Assembly: GCA_004028495.1 (NCBI GenBank)
Contig: MTKS01000129.1
Coordinates: 1-5,515, forward strand
Reading direction: 5' to 3'
DNA: 5,515 nt
Source: Candidatus Electrothrix marina
Lineage (GTDB): Bacteria > Desulfobacterota > Desulfobulbia > Desulfobulbales > Desulfobulbaceae
The stretch's first letter is position 1. Each line of letters opens with the position of its first letter. Made by a program: the position numbers and the translations under genes. The notes under the pieces are model-generated. The model was not told the DNA's origin. It saw only the letters and a list, made by a program, of their open reading frames with translations, and did no database searches. Positions 1-5,515 of the stretch are shown here, piece by piece.

Positions 1-79
1 AAGCGGTCTTCATACGTACCCGAAATCCGTGGCTGCGTTTACGCTTCAGATTACTGGGCTGAAATGTTCTCTTGCTCAT
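1..79 (-). CDS. rpmH: 50S ribosomal protein L34, N-terminal part (runs off left edge)
   Basis: L34 is a small basic protein of the large ribosomal subunit. Read on the minus strand from the ATG at 79-77, the first 26 codons give [19 protein letters not shown] followed by RVRMKTA. This is the nearly invariant L34 N-terminus ([19 protein letters not shown]). Bacterial L34 is about 44-50 residues, so a little over half is present; the rest lies beyond position 1. The start is fixed by family conservation and by an AAAGGA ribosome-binding site 8 nt upstream. In most bacteria rpmH heads an rnpA-yidC cluster, which would continue leftwards. It is transcribed divergently from trkA. Identification is close to certain. 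Confidence 0.96.
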   Translation of the reverse strand, partial: MSKRTFQPSNLKRKRSHGFRVRMKTA

Positions 80-87
80 GGTATAAT

Positions 88-93
88 TCCTTT
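88..93 (-). promoter_or_regulatory. Ribosome-binding site of rpmH
   Basis: On the minus strand the sequence reads AAAGGA, then 8 nt, then the rpmH ATG. It is a good Shine-Dalgarno match at normal spacing and supports the L34 start. By contrast, neither plus-strand gene in the window has a clear ribosome-binding site. Confidence 0.8.
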
Positions 94-104
94 ATCGATC
101 ATGT

Positions 105-134
105 TTTAAACCAGTTAAACCGGTATTTCATCAA
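105..134 (-). promoter_or_regulatory. Candidate rpmH promoter (extended -10)
   Basis: On the minus strand a -35-like TTGATG (134-129) is followed by an 18-bp spacer and TTTAAA (110-105). A TGG just upstream of that hexamer fits the TGn extended -10 pattern. Each hexamer matches the sigma-70 consensus at 4 of 6 positions. Transcription would start near position 98, giving a leader of about 20 nt that just contains the ribosome-binding site. The spacer holds a near-repeat, AAACC-AGTT-AAACC on the plus strand. Predicted by eye only. Confidence 0.35.
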
Positions 135-201
135 TGTTTCCCCTCGCTTATACTTATCTGCCCGGTATTCAGGACATGATAATTAAAAAATCACAGGACA
201 G

Positions 202-247
202 CGGAACAAATTCCGACGATACATACCGTACAAGTACATATACGGAA
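202..247. repeat. Short inverted repeats in the trkA leader
   Basis: CGGAA at 202-206 faces TTCCG at 211-215 across a 4-nt loop. CCGTA at 226-230 faces TACGG at 241-245 across 10 nt, and a further CGGAA lies at 243-247. The CGGAA/TTCCG half-sites could be an operator or a weak hairpin, but 5-bp arms are short enough to arise by chance. No known regulator is recognised. Confidence 0.3.
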
Positions 248-455
248 CGAACACGGACAAAACAGAGATAAATTAAAGCCGGCCATTTATTTCCAAAAAG
301 AAGGTATTTTAATCACAGGCCCCTCTGCTGTCAAATCATTTCCCGCCGGAACAGCAGAAGCATGCAAATTATCCGGCAGCAGCATCCTGATACCGGGTGC
401 TGTACACAGCGGCTCCAACAACCGAGCGCTTAATCTCGACCCATATTCCTTTACC

Positions 456-1880
456 ATGCTGAACGCGCTGAAAAAGCTGAAAAAGAACCAGAAAAAATCA
501 AAAAATTTCCTCATTCTCGGACTCGGGGGAATCGGTTACCATCTGGCAAAACGGCTGCTGGATGAAGATTACTCGGTCACCGCCATTGAAGCGGACCAGG
601 ATTTGGTTCGCCATGCCGATGATAATCTGGATGCCCGAATTATCAACGGAAGCGCAATGAGTATCGCCTGCTGGCAGGAAGCCGGTGCCGATCAGATGGA
701 CTATATGATCGCGGTAACCGACAACGATGCAGTCAATATGATGACCTCCATGATTGCCGATAAATTCGGCATTGCCTGCAAAATAGCCAGAGTCCGCTCG
801 TTGGACTTCGGCCATAACGAGGCTGTTCTTCAGGGCGAGGATTTAAAAATCGACCTGTTTATCCATCCCGAAGAGCTGGCCGCCCAGGAGATTGCCCGCC
901 TGATCAAACGGACCTCGGGTGATGAAATCATTGATATCGCCCTGGGCCAGATGCAGGTGCTGGCGGCCCGCATCCGTGACGACTCGCCGCTTGCCAATAA
1001 AACCTTAGTTGAGATAGCAAAAGCCTATAACGAATTTTCCTTTCGAGTTGTCGCCATATCACGGGGGATCACCACCATCATCCCCGGAGGGATGCACGAA
1101 ATTCTCCCCCATGACCAGGTACTGATCATGGCGAACAAGGACGACCTTCCCCGTCTCATTGAACTGACCGGCATTCAACAACAGCGGAGAAACAGGATCA
1201 TGATCCTCGGCGGGGGACTGGTCGGGTGCCGACTTGCCGAATTACTCGGTAAGGACATTCAGGTACGCCTCATTGAAAAGGATGAACAGCGGGCCACGGA
1301 ACTCTCCTCCGCACTTCCCTATACCGAGATCCTGCACGGGGACGGCTCGGACAAGCATGTCCTGGAAGAGGCGGGTCTGCCGGATATGGATACCTTTATC
1401 GCCACCACGGGCCAGAACGAAACCAATATTATGAGCTGCCTGCTGGCGAAACAGCTCATGGATCTGGAAACAGAGACCTCTCTCCGCAATCTGAAGAAAA
1501 CCATCTGCATGGTCAATAATAAGGATTATATGGTGCTGGCCTCCACCAGCGGTTCCGACATCGTGCTGAACAAAAAAATCCTGGCCGGCAATGAGATCCT
1601 CACCTATATCAGCCGCAGTGAACTGCTTTCGGTGATGCATATGCACGGATTTGACGCAGAGGTGGTTGACCTGATCGCAGCTCCCGGCTCTCCCGTCACC
1701 CGCAAGCCGCTGGCCGCGCTGGATGCCTCTTTTACCGGCCACATCATTATCGGCTCTGTCTTCCGCGACGGCTCCTGGAACACGGCGGTGGGTTCAACCC
1801 ATATTCAGGAAGGCAATCGGGCTATCGTGATCTGTAATTCCGATTATCTTAAAGAGGTTCGGAAGATGTTTACTGCGTAA
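456..1880 (+). CDS. trkA: Trk potassium uptake regulator TrkA (two RCK modules)
   Basis: TrkA is the cytoplasmic NAD(H)/nucleotide-binding subunit that gates the TrkH/TrkG potassium channel in the inner membrane. The 474 residues show the family's duplicated plan (E. coli TrkA has 458): Rossmann RCK-N, RCK-C, RCK-N, RCK-C. The first dinucleotide loop is GLGGIG (22-27), followed by an acidic E45/D47 and AVTDNDAVNMM (86-96). The second is GGGLVG (252-257), with E274 and ATTGQNETNIM (316-326). The C-terminal part from about 385 matches the last RCK-C domain and ends in KEVRKMFTA. Conserved sequence begins near residue 17; the first 16 residues are a lysine-rich extension. ATG 456 is the only standard start in the frame but has no Shine-Dalgarno sequence. 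No trkH is in the window. The last 84 bp recur after the neighbouring ATPase gene. Confidence 0.93.
   Translation: MLNALKKLKKNQKKSKNFLILGLGGIGYHLAKRLLDEDYSVTAIEADQDLVRHADDNLDARIINGSAMSIACWQEAGADQMDYMIAVTDNDAVNMMTSMIADKFGIACKIARVRSLDFGHNEAVLQGEDLKIDLFIHPEELAAQEIARLIKRTSGDEIIDIALGQMQVLAARIRDDSPLANKTLVEIAKAYNEFSFRVVAISRGITTIIPGGMHEILPHDQVLIMANKDDLPRLIELTGIQQQRRNRIMILGGGLVGCRLAELLGKDIQVRLIEKDEQRATELSSALPYTEILHGDGSDKHVLEEAGLPDMDTFIATTGQNETNIMSCLLAKQLMDLETETSLRNLKKTICMVNNKDYMVLASTSGSDIVLNKKILAGNEILTYISRSELLSVMHMHGFDAEVVDLIAAPGSPVTRKPLAALDASFTGHIIIGSVFRDGSWNTAVGSTHIQEGNRAIVICNSDYLKEVRKMFTA
1797..1880 (+). repeat. Direct repeat, copy A: 3' end of intact trkA
   Basis: The last 28 codons of trkA, stop included, recur at 3523-3606, 1726 bp downstream. 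The two copies are identical at 78 of 84 positions with no gaps. Immediately upstream (1791-1796 against 3517-3522) only 3 of 6 bases match, so the left boundary is sharp at about 1794-1797. The right boundary is at the stop codon (TAA here, TAG in copy B), after which the flanks are unrelated. Confidence 0.95.
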
Positions 1881-1914
1881 AACAACAAAATATAAAAAAC
1901 ACCTGATTACCGAT

Positions 1915-3519
1915 ATGCGACATTTTCATTCTTACGGCCCTGTGGACAGCCGCTACCATTTTTGTGTCCGCCGCACGCACCTGATTGCTCAGGGCGTTGA
2001 GCAGCTGATCGGAATTCCCGAACAGGGTGGTCATTACTTTACTGTCTGGGCACCGCGTCAGACCGGCAAGACCTGGCTGATGCGGCGGATGAAAGAACAG
2101 GTAGCCGAGCAATACCCGGAACAGTTCGCTCTGTTTCATTTTTCATTGGGAAGACTGCGCGGAATCGGTGTCGCTCGTGACCGCGAAACCGGCATGGTCA
2201 GGTTTCCGACTGAACTGGGCGAATTACTCAAGATAACCCTGCCCGGTAACCCGGAGGTCTCAAGTTGGAATACGCTCGGCGAACTCTTTGCAAAATCAAA
2301 AGGCATCTGGGACCGGCCGCTCCTGCTGCTGATAGACGAAGTGGACACCCTGCACCCGCTGCTGCTGGATGCGCTGGTTGCTCAATTCAGAGAACTCTAT
2401 CTTGCCCGCGAAACAAATCACCTGCACGGGCTGGCCCTGGTCGGAGTGCGGGCGGTACTGGGGATTGAAAGCCGGAGAGGATCGCCGTTCAACATCCAGA
2501 AATCCCTGCATGTGCCCAACTTCACCTTTGCGGAAACTGCGGACCTGTACCGGCAGTATCAGGAGGAAAGCAGGCAGGAGGTTGATCCGCAGGTGGTGAA
2601 AAAGGTACATCAGGTGACGCAGGGACAGCCCGGTTTGGTATCCTGGTTCGGCGAACTGCTGACGGAAAAATACAGCCCCGGACCGGATCGGCGCATCGAC
2701 CGGAAAACCTGGGAGATGGTCTGGCATAAGGCCCGATTCGCAGAACCGAACAACACGGTCATGAACCTGATATCCAAGGCCAGGATACCGGAATACCAAC
2801 CCTTTCTTCTCAGTCTTTTTACCCGCTCCGATCTGCCCTTTTCCTTTCATGAGCCGATCTGCAATTACCTGTATCTGCACGGCATCATCACCTCGGAAAC
2901 CATACGGCGGACCAACGGAGAATTGGCCGAAATATGTTCCTTCTCCTCGCCTTTTATCCAGACCTGTCTCTACCATGCCCTGAGCGCGGAAGTTCTGAAC
3001 GAGCGGAGAGCCGTACTCGCTCTGCCGCCGCTTGATGGTCTGGAGGATGTTTTTTCCGGCCCGCAGCTTGATCTGCCCGCCCTGCTGCAACGCTACAAAG
3101 AGCATCTGCATCGCCTCAAGGAACAGGGCGTCAATCCCTGGAAAAAGCAGCCCCGCCGTCGGAGCGATCTCCATCTGACTGAAGCGGTGGGCCATTTTCA
3201 CCTGTTCAGCTGGTTGCAGGAGGCGGTGACAAGGCGTTGTGTGGTCAGTCCTGAATTCCCGACAAGTAACGGCAGGGTGGATATTCACCTTCGTTGCGAC
3301 GAACGACGAGGTATTATCGAAGTGAAAAGCTTCACAGACCGCTATCAGATTACCGCAGATCAGAAGCAAGCTGCCGAATATGCCGGTCGGCTCGGTCTTG
3401 ACCGGGTGACCGTGGCCCTGTTTGTTCCGGTGCTGGAAGAAGACGTGCTGGAGCAATTGTCCTCGACCGAGGTTGTGGAGGGGGTTACGGTGTGTGTTGT
3501 TGCTGTCGGATGGGTATGA
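1915..3519 (+). CDS. AAA-like P-loop ATPase with C-terminal PD-(D/E)XK nuclease-type domain
   Basis: The 534 residues begin with FHSYGPVDSRYHFCVRR, resembling the N-terminus of AAA-like (AAA_35/AAA-ATPase-like) bacterial proteins. Walker A is APRQTGKT (46-53) and Walker B is LLLLIDEVD (136-144). ALVGVR (174-179) sits where a sensor strand is expected, and GQPGLVSWFGE (237-247) resembles the conserved GQP motif after the ATPase core. A helical/winged-helix stretch follows (about 280-370). The C-terminus has a PD-(D/E)XK layout: E423 in a helix, GRVD (D456), IIEVK (E469, K471) and QAAEY (Q485, Y489). All core residues look intact. No signal peptide or membrane segment is seen. ATG 1915, 34 bp after trkA, has no clear Shine-Dalgarno sequence but fits the family N-terminus. 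Its role is unknown; a defence or mobile-gene role is inference. It is enclosed by the two trkA tails. Confidence 0.82.
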   Translation: MRHFHSYGPVDSRYHFCVRRTHLIAQGVEQLIGIPEQGGHYFTVWAPRQTGKTWLMRRMKEQVAEQYPEQFALFHFSLGRLRGIGVARDRETGMVRFPTELGELLKITLPGNPEVSSWNTLGELFAKSKGIWDRPLLLLIDEVDTLHPLLLDALVAQFRELYLARETNHLHGLALVGVRAVLGIESRRGSPFNIQKSLHVPNFTFAETADLYRQYQEESRQEVDPQVVKKVHQVTQGQPGLVSWFGELLTEKYSPGPDRRIDRKTWEMVWHKARFAEPNNTVMNLISKARIPEYQPFLLSLFTRSDLPFSFHEPICNYLYLHGIITSETIRRTNGELAEICSFSSPFIQTCLYHALSAEVLNERRAVLALPPLDGLEDVFSGPQLDLPALLQRYKEHLHRLKEQGVNPWKKQPRRRSDLHLTEAVGHFHLFSWLQEAVTRRCVVSPEFPTSNGRVDIHLRCDERRGIIEVKSFTDRYQITADQKQAAEYAGRLGLDRVTVALFVPVLEEDVLEQLSSTEVVEGVTVCVVAVGWV

Positions 3520-3606
3520 TCCACCCATATTCAGGAAGGCAACCGGGCTATCGTGATCTATAATTCCGATTATCTCAAAGAAGTTCGGAAGATGTTTACG
3601 GCGTAG
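3520..3606 (+). pseudogene. Stranded trkA 3'-end fragment
   Basis: After the ATPase stop (TGA 3517-3519) the same frame reads S-T-H-I-Q-E-G-N-R-A-I-V-I-Y-N-S-D-Y, then LKEVRKMFTA and a TAG stop. This equals the last 28 residues of the upstream TrkA except for one change (Cys460 to Tyr). It has no start codon or ribosome-binding site, so it is not an independent gene. It is either the original trkA end displaced by insertion of the ATPase gene or a tail carried in with that gene. It would be translated only by readthrough of the ATPase TGA. It ends 18 bp before the stop of the convergent FGE frame. Confidence 0.9.
3523..3606 (+). repeat. Direct repeat, copy B: displaced trkA tail
   Basis: This is the partner of the repeat at 1797-1880, with 6 substitutions in 84 bp. 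Four are synonymous third-position changes (AAT/AAC, CTT/CTC, GAG/GAA, ACT/ACG), one swaps stop codons (TAA/TAG), and one changes TGT (Cys) to TAT (Tyr). With copy A it brackets the ATPase gene, and the repeat period is 1726 bp. Confidence 0.95.
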
Positions 3607-3624
3607 CGAGGCTTGACCAACCGA

Positions 3625-4278
3625 CTACTCCTGATACCCCTGAGCAACCCGGAATCCCACCCGGATAATGCGCAGCCCCGGTGAGAGGCGAAACCGGAAG
3701 GAAGAGCGGATAAAATGCTCGCCGCTGTCCCATGAACCGCCCCGCAAAACCCTTCCGACGCCCCCCTGTTCGGCGCCTGAAGGGTTATTCATCGGCAGTT
3801 CCGTATAATAATCTTTTTTATAGCTGTCGGCGCACCACTCCCAGACATTGCCGTACAGATCATACAGTCCCCAGGAATTGGCCTTTTTCTGCCCGACCGG
3901 ATGGGTTGTACTTCCTGCATTCTCAGCATACCAGGCATACTCATGGAGAAAACGGGCATCATTCCCGAAAAAAAAGACCGTGTCGGTACCGGCCCGACAA
4001 CCGTACTCCCACTCAGCCTCCGTGGGCAGGCGATAGGGGCGACCGGTGACCATGCTCAACCAATCACAGTAATTATTGGCATCCTGCCAGCTGACATCCA
4101 CCACCGGTCGTCGCCCCCTGCCCCACCCGTTATCTGATGGTTTATGATTACCTGTAGCTATACAGTAAAGATCGTATTCCTCAAAAGTGATCGGATAGCG
4201 ACTCAAGGCAAAATTATCCAGCTCCACCTCATGCACGGGTCGGGAATCAGCAGCGCCGTCCCCCTCAATATCGCCCAT
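3625..4278 (-). CDS. FGE-sulfatase / C-type-lectin-fold domain, downstream half of a frame-split NACHT-FGE protein
   Basis: The 217 residues carry the FGE-sulfatase (SUMF1/PvdO-type) signature: RYPITFEEYD (27-36), PVVDVSWQDANNYCDWL (58-74), GRPYRLPTEAEWEYGCRAG (79-97), HPVGQKKANSWGLYDLYGN (126-144) then VWEWCAD (145-151), RVLRGGSW (176-183) and VGFRVAQ (207-213). The usual first strand of the domain (MIMLPGGRFKMGD) is split: MIMLPGGRF ends the upstream minus frame and KMGD opens this one, so the ATG at 4278 is probably not a true start. Human FGE needs Cys336 and Cys341; ungapped alignment from GGS puts Ser185 and Ile190 there, and 176-217 contains no cysteine. It is therefore probably a binding module, not a sulfatase-maturing enzyme. 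The C-terminus resembles variable proteins of diversity-generating retroelements, but no reverse transcriptase lies in the window. Confidence 0.85.
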   Translation of the reverse strand: MGDIEGDGAADSRPVHEVELDNFALSRYPITFEEYDLYCIATGNHKPSDNGWGRGRRPVVDVSWQDANNYCDWLSMVTGRPYRLPTEAEWEYGCRAGTDTVFFFGNDARFLHEYAWYAENAGSTTHPVGQKKANSWGLYDLYGNVWEWCADSYKKDYYTELPMNNPSGAEQGGVGRVLRGGSWDSGEHFIRSSFRFRLSPGLRIIRVGFRVAQGYQE

Positions 4279-4279
4279 C

Positions 4280-4288
4280 TTAAAAACG
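4280..4288 (-). other. Frame break at the NACHT/FGE junction (possible +1 frameshift site)
   Basis: On the minus strand the sequence reads CGT-TTT-TAA-GATG. The upstream frame stops at TAA (4282-4280). Skipping one T gives CGT-TTT-AAG-ATG, that is R-F-K-M, which restores the FGE domain motif. The extra base lies in a run of five T (4286-4282). A UUU codon in the P site can re-pair perfectly with UUU after a +1 slip while the UAA is slow to decode, as with CUU-UGA in prfB. GGCGGG a few nt upstream is only a weak internal Shine-Dalgarno match. Sequencing error or a recent indel would look the same. Confidence 0.8.
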
Positions 4289-5515
4289 CCCGCCGGGCAG
4301 CATGATCATTTCCGGGCCTCTCACAACTCTGTTCCGTACCCGCCCCAGCCGATCCTGCCAGGAAAACATGGTTCTGTAGATCTCGGCATAGCGAAAGGGA
4401 TTGAATTCAGCAAGATTCAAACAATTCACATAATCCGTGATCCCGCAGGCCAGATCAAGGAAACGAACCATCTGGTCCGTGGCCCGCAAGGGAGCGGCAA
4501 AAGGCCTGGTGTCATAGATCAGGGCATGGGCAAGAAGAAATTCCCGATAGGTGGTATGGGTGAACCGGTAGGTATGCTTCGTGCTCATCCTCAGAAGAGC
4601 CGGTTCAGGGGAACAATGGGTAAATCGACAGATCTCGGCTTTTTCGCAGAAGATCTCCTGCAAGTTTTTCTCCCCTATCTCTCTTATCCCCTGCTCTTCC
4701 ATCCGGCGGGCAAGCCGAATATAGCCGTTAAAAAGCTCGAATCGCTTGGGCGGACAGCGGCACCCGCTCTCTTTCAGGACGTCAACCTGCTGTTCCAGCC
4801 AATACTGTATCAGGGATTCGTAGATCGTGTAGGCATCTCGAATTCGGTGAGCCTCAATTTTCAGCAGGCTCTTAATATGCTGAAGAATAAGAGGTCGTCC
4901 GCCCAGCTCGCCCAGCCCGACAAGGAGCCGAGCAGCCTTTTTTTTCTGCCGATCCACCCCGAAACGCTGAAACCCGATATAATTCTCTGTATTGCGGACA
5001 AGTCGTTTATGCAGAATCCGGCGAACCTGATGCGCAGTAAAAGGGGCCAGATAGAGGATAGGGCAATTATAGCCGGACAGTGCCCTGATCCGCAGTCGGC
5101 CTGTGCTGTCAGGGGTCATTGCGGGGAAAAAATGACTGCGACAGGTAATAATCACCCGGTAAAAGGGCTCTCCGGCCCGCAACAGGGGAAGCAGACGCTC
5201 AAGGGGTCGGGTACGGGCCTGTTTATCCTCGTTCAGGGCATCAAGCAGCAGGACTGTTTTCGCCTTATTATCCACTGCCGCTATCCGGTCCAGGGTATGC
5301 TCATCCAGCTTGAACAGCAGGCAATGGTAGCCCTTGGGCCAAAATTCGGCCTGATGCATCAGTCTGATCATGAGGAGAAGCGAAGTTTTGCCCGAGCCCG
5401 GCTCTCCGAGCAGAATCAGCTGTTGGCTGCCGTCCGGTTCGGCGGGAACTCCGCCGGCGAAAAAATTATTGAGCAGGGAAAAGGCGGGTTGACAGGGGTC
5501 AGGAAAAATGACGCC
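4280..5515 (-). CDS. NACHT-type STAND NTPase, upstream half of the NACHT-FGE protein (5' end beyond right edge)
   Basis: The frame is open to the window edge, giving 411 residues numbered from the codon at 5515. Walker A is LLGEPGSGKTS (35-45), upstream of the first in-frame ATG (5371), so that ATG is internal and the gene begins outside the window. Walker B is TVLLLDALNED (87-97), the sensor-like strand is VIITCRS (121-127), LAPFTAHQVRRIL (156-168) resembles the NACHT segment after the sensor, and GGRPLIL (205-211) resembles the STAND GxP motif. FTHTTYREFLLAHAL (318-332) matches the winged-helix end of NACHT proteins. The protein ends in EMIMLPGGRF, the first strand of an FGE domain, then TAA. 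STAND NTPases are signal-sensing switches that oligomerise on ligand binding, and many act in immunity. Here the FGE domain would be the C-terminal sensor or partner-binding part. The N-terminal effector is not visible. Confidence 0.85.
   Translation of the reverse strand, partial: GVIFPDPCQPAFSLLNNFFAGGVPAEPDGSQQLILLGEPGSGKTSLLLMIRLMHQAEFWPKGYHCLLFKLDEHTLDRIAAVDNKAKTVLLLDALNEDKQARTRPLERLLPLLRAGEPFYRVIITCRSHFFPAMTPDSTGRLRIRALSGYNCPILYLAPFTAHQVRRILHKRLVRNTENYIGFQRFGVDRQKKKAARLLVGLGELGGRPLILQHIKSLLKIEAHRIRDAYTIYESLIQYWLEQQVDVLKESGCRCPPKRFELFNGYIRLARRMEEQGIREIGEKNLQEIFCEKAEICRFTHCSPEPALLRMSTKHTYRFTHTTYREFLLAHALIYDTRPFAAPLRATDQMVRFLDLACGITDYVNCLNLAEFNPFRYAEIYRTMFSWQDRLGRVRNRVVRGPEMIMLPGGRF

Larger units (their letters stand above)
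80..455. other. Divergent rpmH/trkA intergenic region, about 375 bp
   Basis: This stretch separates divergent rpmH and trkA. It contains the rpmH ribosome-binding site and candidate promoter on the left and short inverted repeats around 202-247. I see no tRNA, no convincing DnaA boxes (the best is TTATCCGGC at 369-377, 6 of 9 matches), no recognisable riboswitch and no rho-independent terminator. A GATAAT hexamer at 178-183 is a possible trkA -10 but lacks a good -35. The trkA frame stays open from 183 up to its ATG, with no ATG, GTG or TTG in that frame, so nothing there is called coding. Confidence 0.6.

Noticed and set aside
362..433. 23-residue open frame in the trkA leader as a possible leader peptide
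   Set aside because: There is no well-spaced ribosome-binding site and no informative composition; it also overlaps a frame open for other reasons.
101..455. Replication origin next to rpmH
   Set aside because: rpmH often lies near dnaA/oriC, but no DnaA-box cluster is visible and trkA stands where dnaA would be expected.
1900..1986. CACCTGATT repeated at 1900-1908 and 1978-1986
   Set aside because: A 9-bp match, one copy inside coding sequence, is too short to separate from chance.
2296..3528. 410-codon open frame on the minus strand opposite the ATPase gene
   Set aside because: It has no recognisable motifs and lies antisense to a gene with clear Walker and nuclease motifs; it is a shadow of GC-rich codon use.
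3607..3624. Rho-independent terminator between the convergent genes
   Set aside because: No stem with a following T run could be found on either strand.
3625..4278. True formylglycine-generating (sulfatase-maturing) enzyme
   Set aside because: The catalytic cysteine positions are Ser and Ile, and the domain is the C-terminal part of a STAND NTPase.
4280..5371. ATG at 5371 as the start of the NACHT protein
   Set aside because: The in-frame Walker A motif GEPGSGKTS lies upstream (about 5407-5381), so this Met is internal and the gene extends past the window edge.

Overview
This 5.5 kb window is bacterial chromosome of moderate-to-high GC. It holds two housekeeping genes (rpmH, trkA) beside three accessory reading frames of the P-loop NTPase and C-type-lectin-fold type. 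The mix of a Trk regulator, an AAA-like ATPase with a nuclease-fold tail and a NACHT-FGE protein would suit a Desulfobacterota (Desulfobulbales-like) genome. That placement is inference from family impressions, not something the sequence proves.

Layout. (1) Positions 1-79, minus strand: the first 26 codons of rpmH (ribosomal protein L34), leaving on the left edge. (2) 80-455: a divergent intergenic region with the rpmH ribosome-binding site, a plausible rpmH promoter and small inverted repeats. (3) 456-1880, plus: a full-length trkA, the double-RCK regulator of Trk potassium uptake. (4) 1915-3519, plus, 34 bp after trkA: a 534-residue AAA-like ATPase with a C-terminal PD-(D/E)XK nuclease-type domain. 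(5) 3523-3606: a second copy of the last 84 bp of trkA (78/84 identical), starting 3 bp after the ATPase stop. (6) 3625-5515, minus: a convergent NACHT-type STAND NTPase followed by an FGE-sulfatase/C-type-lectin-fold domain. The two halves are in different frames, split by one extra T in a T5 run (4282-4286), and the 5' end lies beyond the right edge.

The most striking observation is that the ATPase gene is bracketed by two copies of the trkA 3' end. The arrangement looks like a gene that integrated at the end of trkA, as a circle would by single crossover, leaving trkA intact upstream and a stranded tail downstream. Five of the six differences between the tails are silent, so they diverged while both were still coding, probably in different lineages. 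The second notable point is the NACHT/FGE junction: UUU-UAA-G is a prfB-like geometry for +1 frameshifting, but it is equally what a homopolymer sequencing error or a recent inactivating mutation would look like. The FGE domain lacks both catalytic cysteines of true formylglycine-generating enzymes, so it is probably a ligand-binding module. The NACHT-FGE protein and the ATPase-nuclease together suggest a small accessory, possibly conflict-related locus beside housekeeping genes. They converge and are not one operon, so a joint function is not shown.
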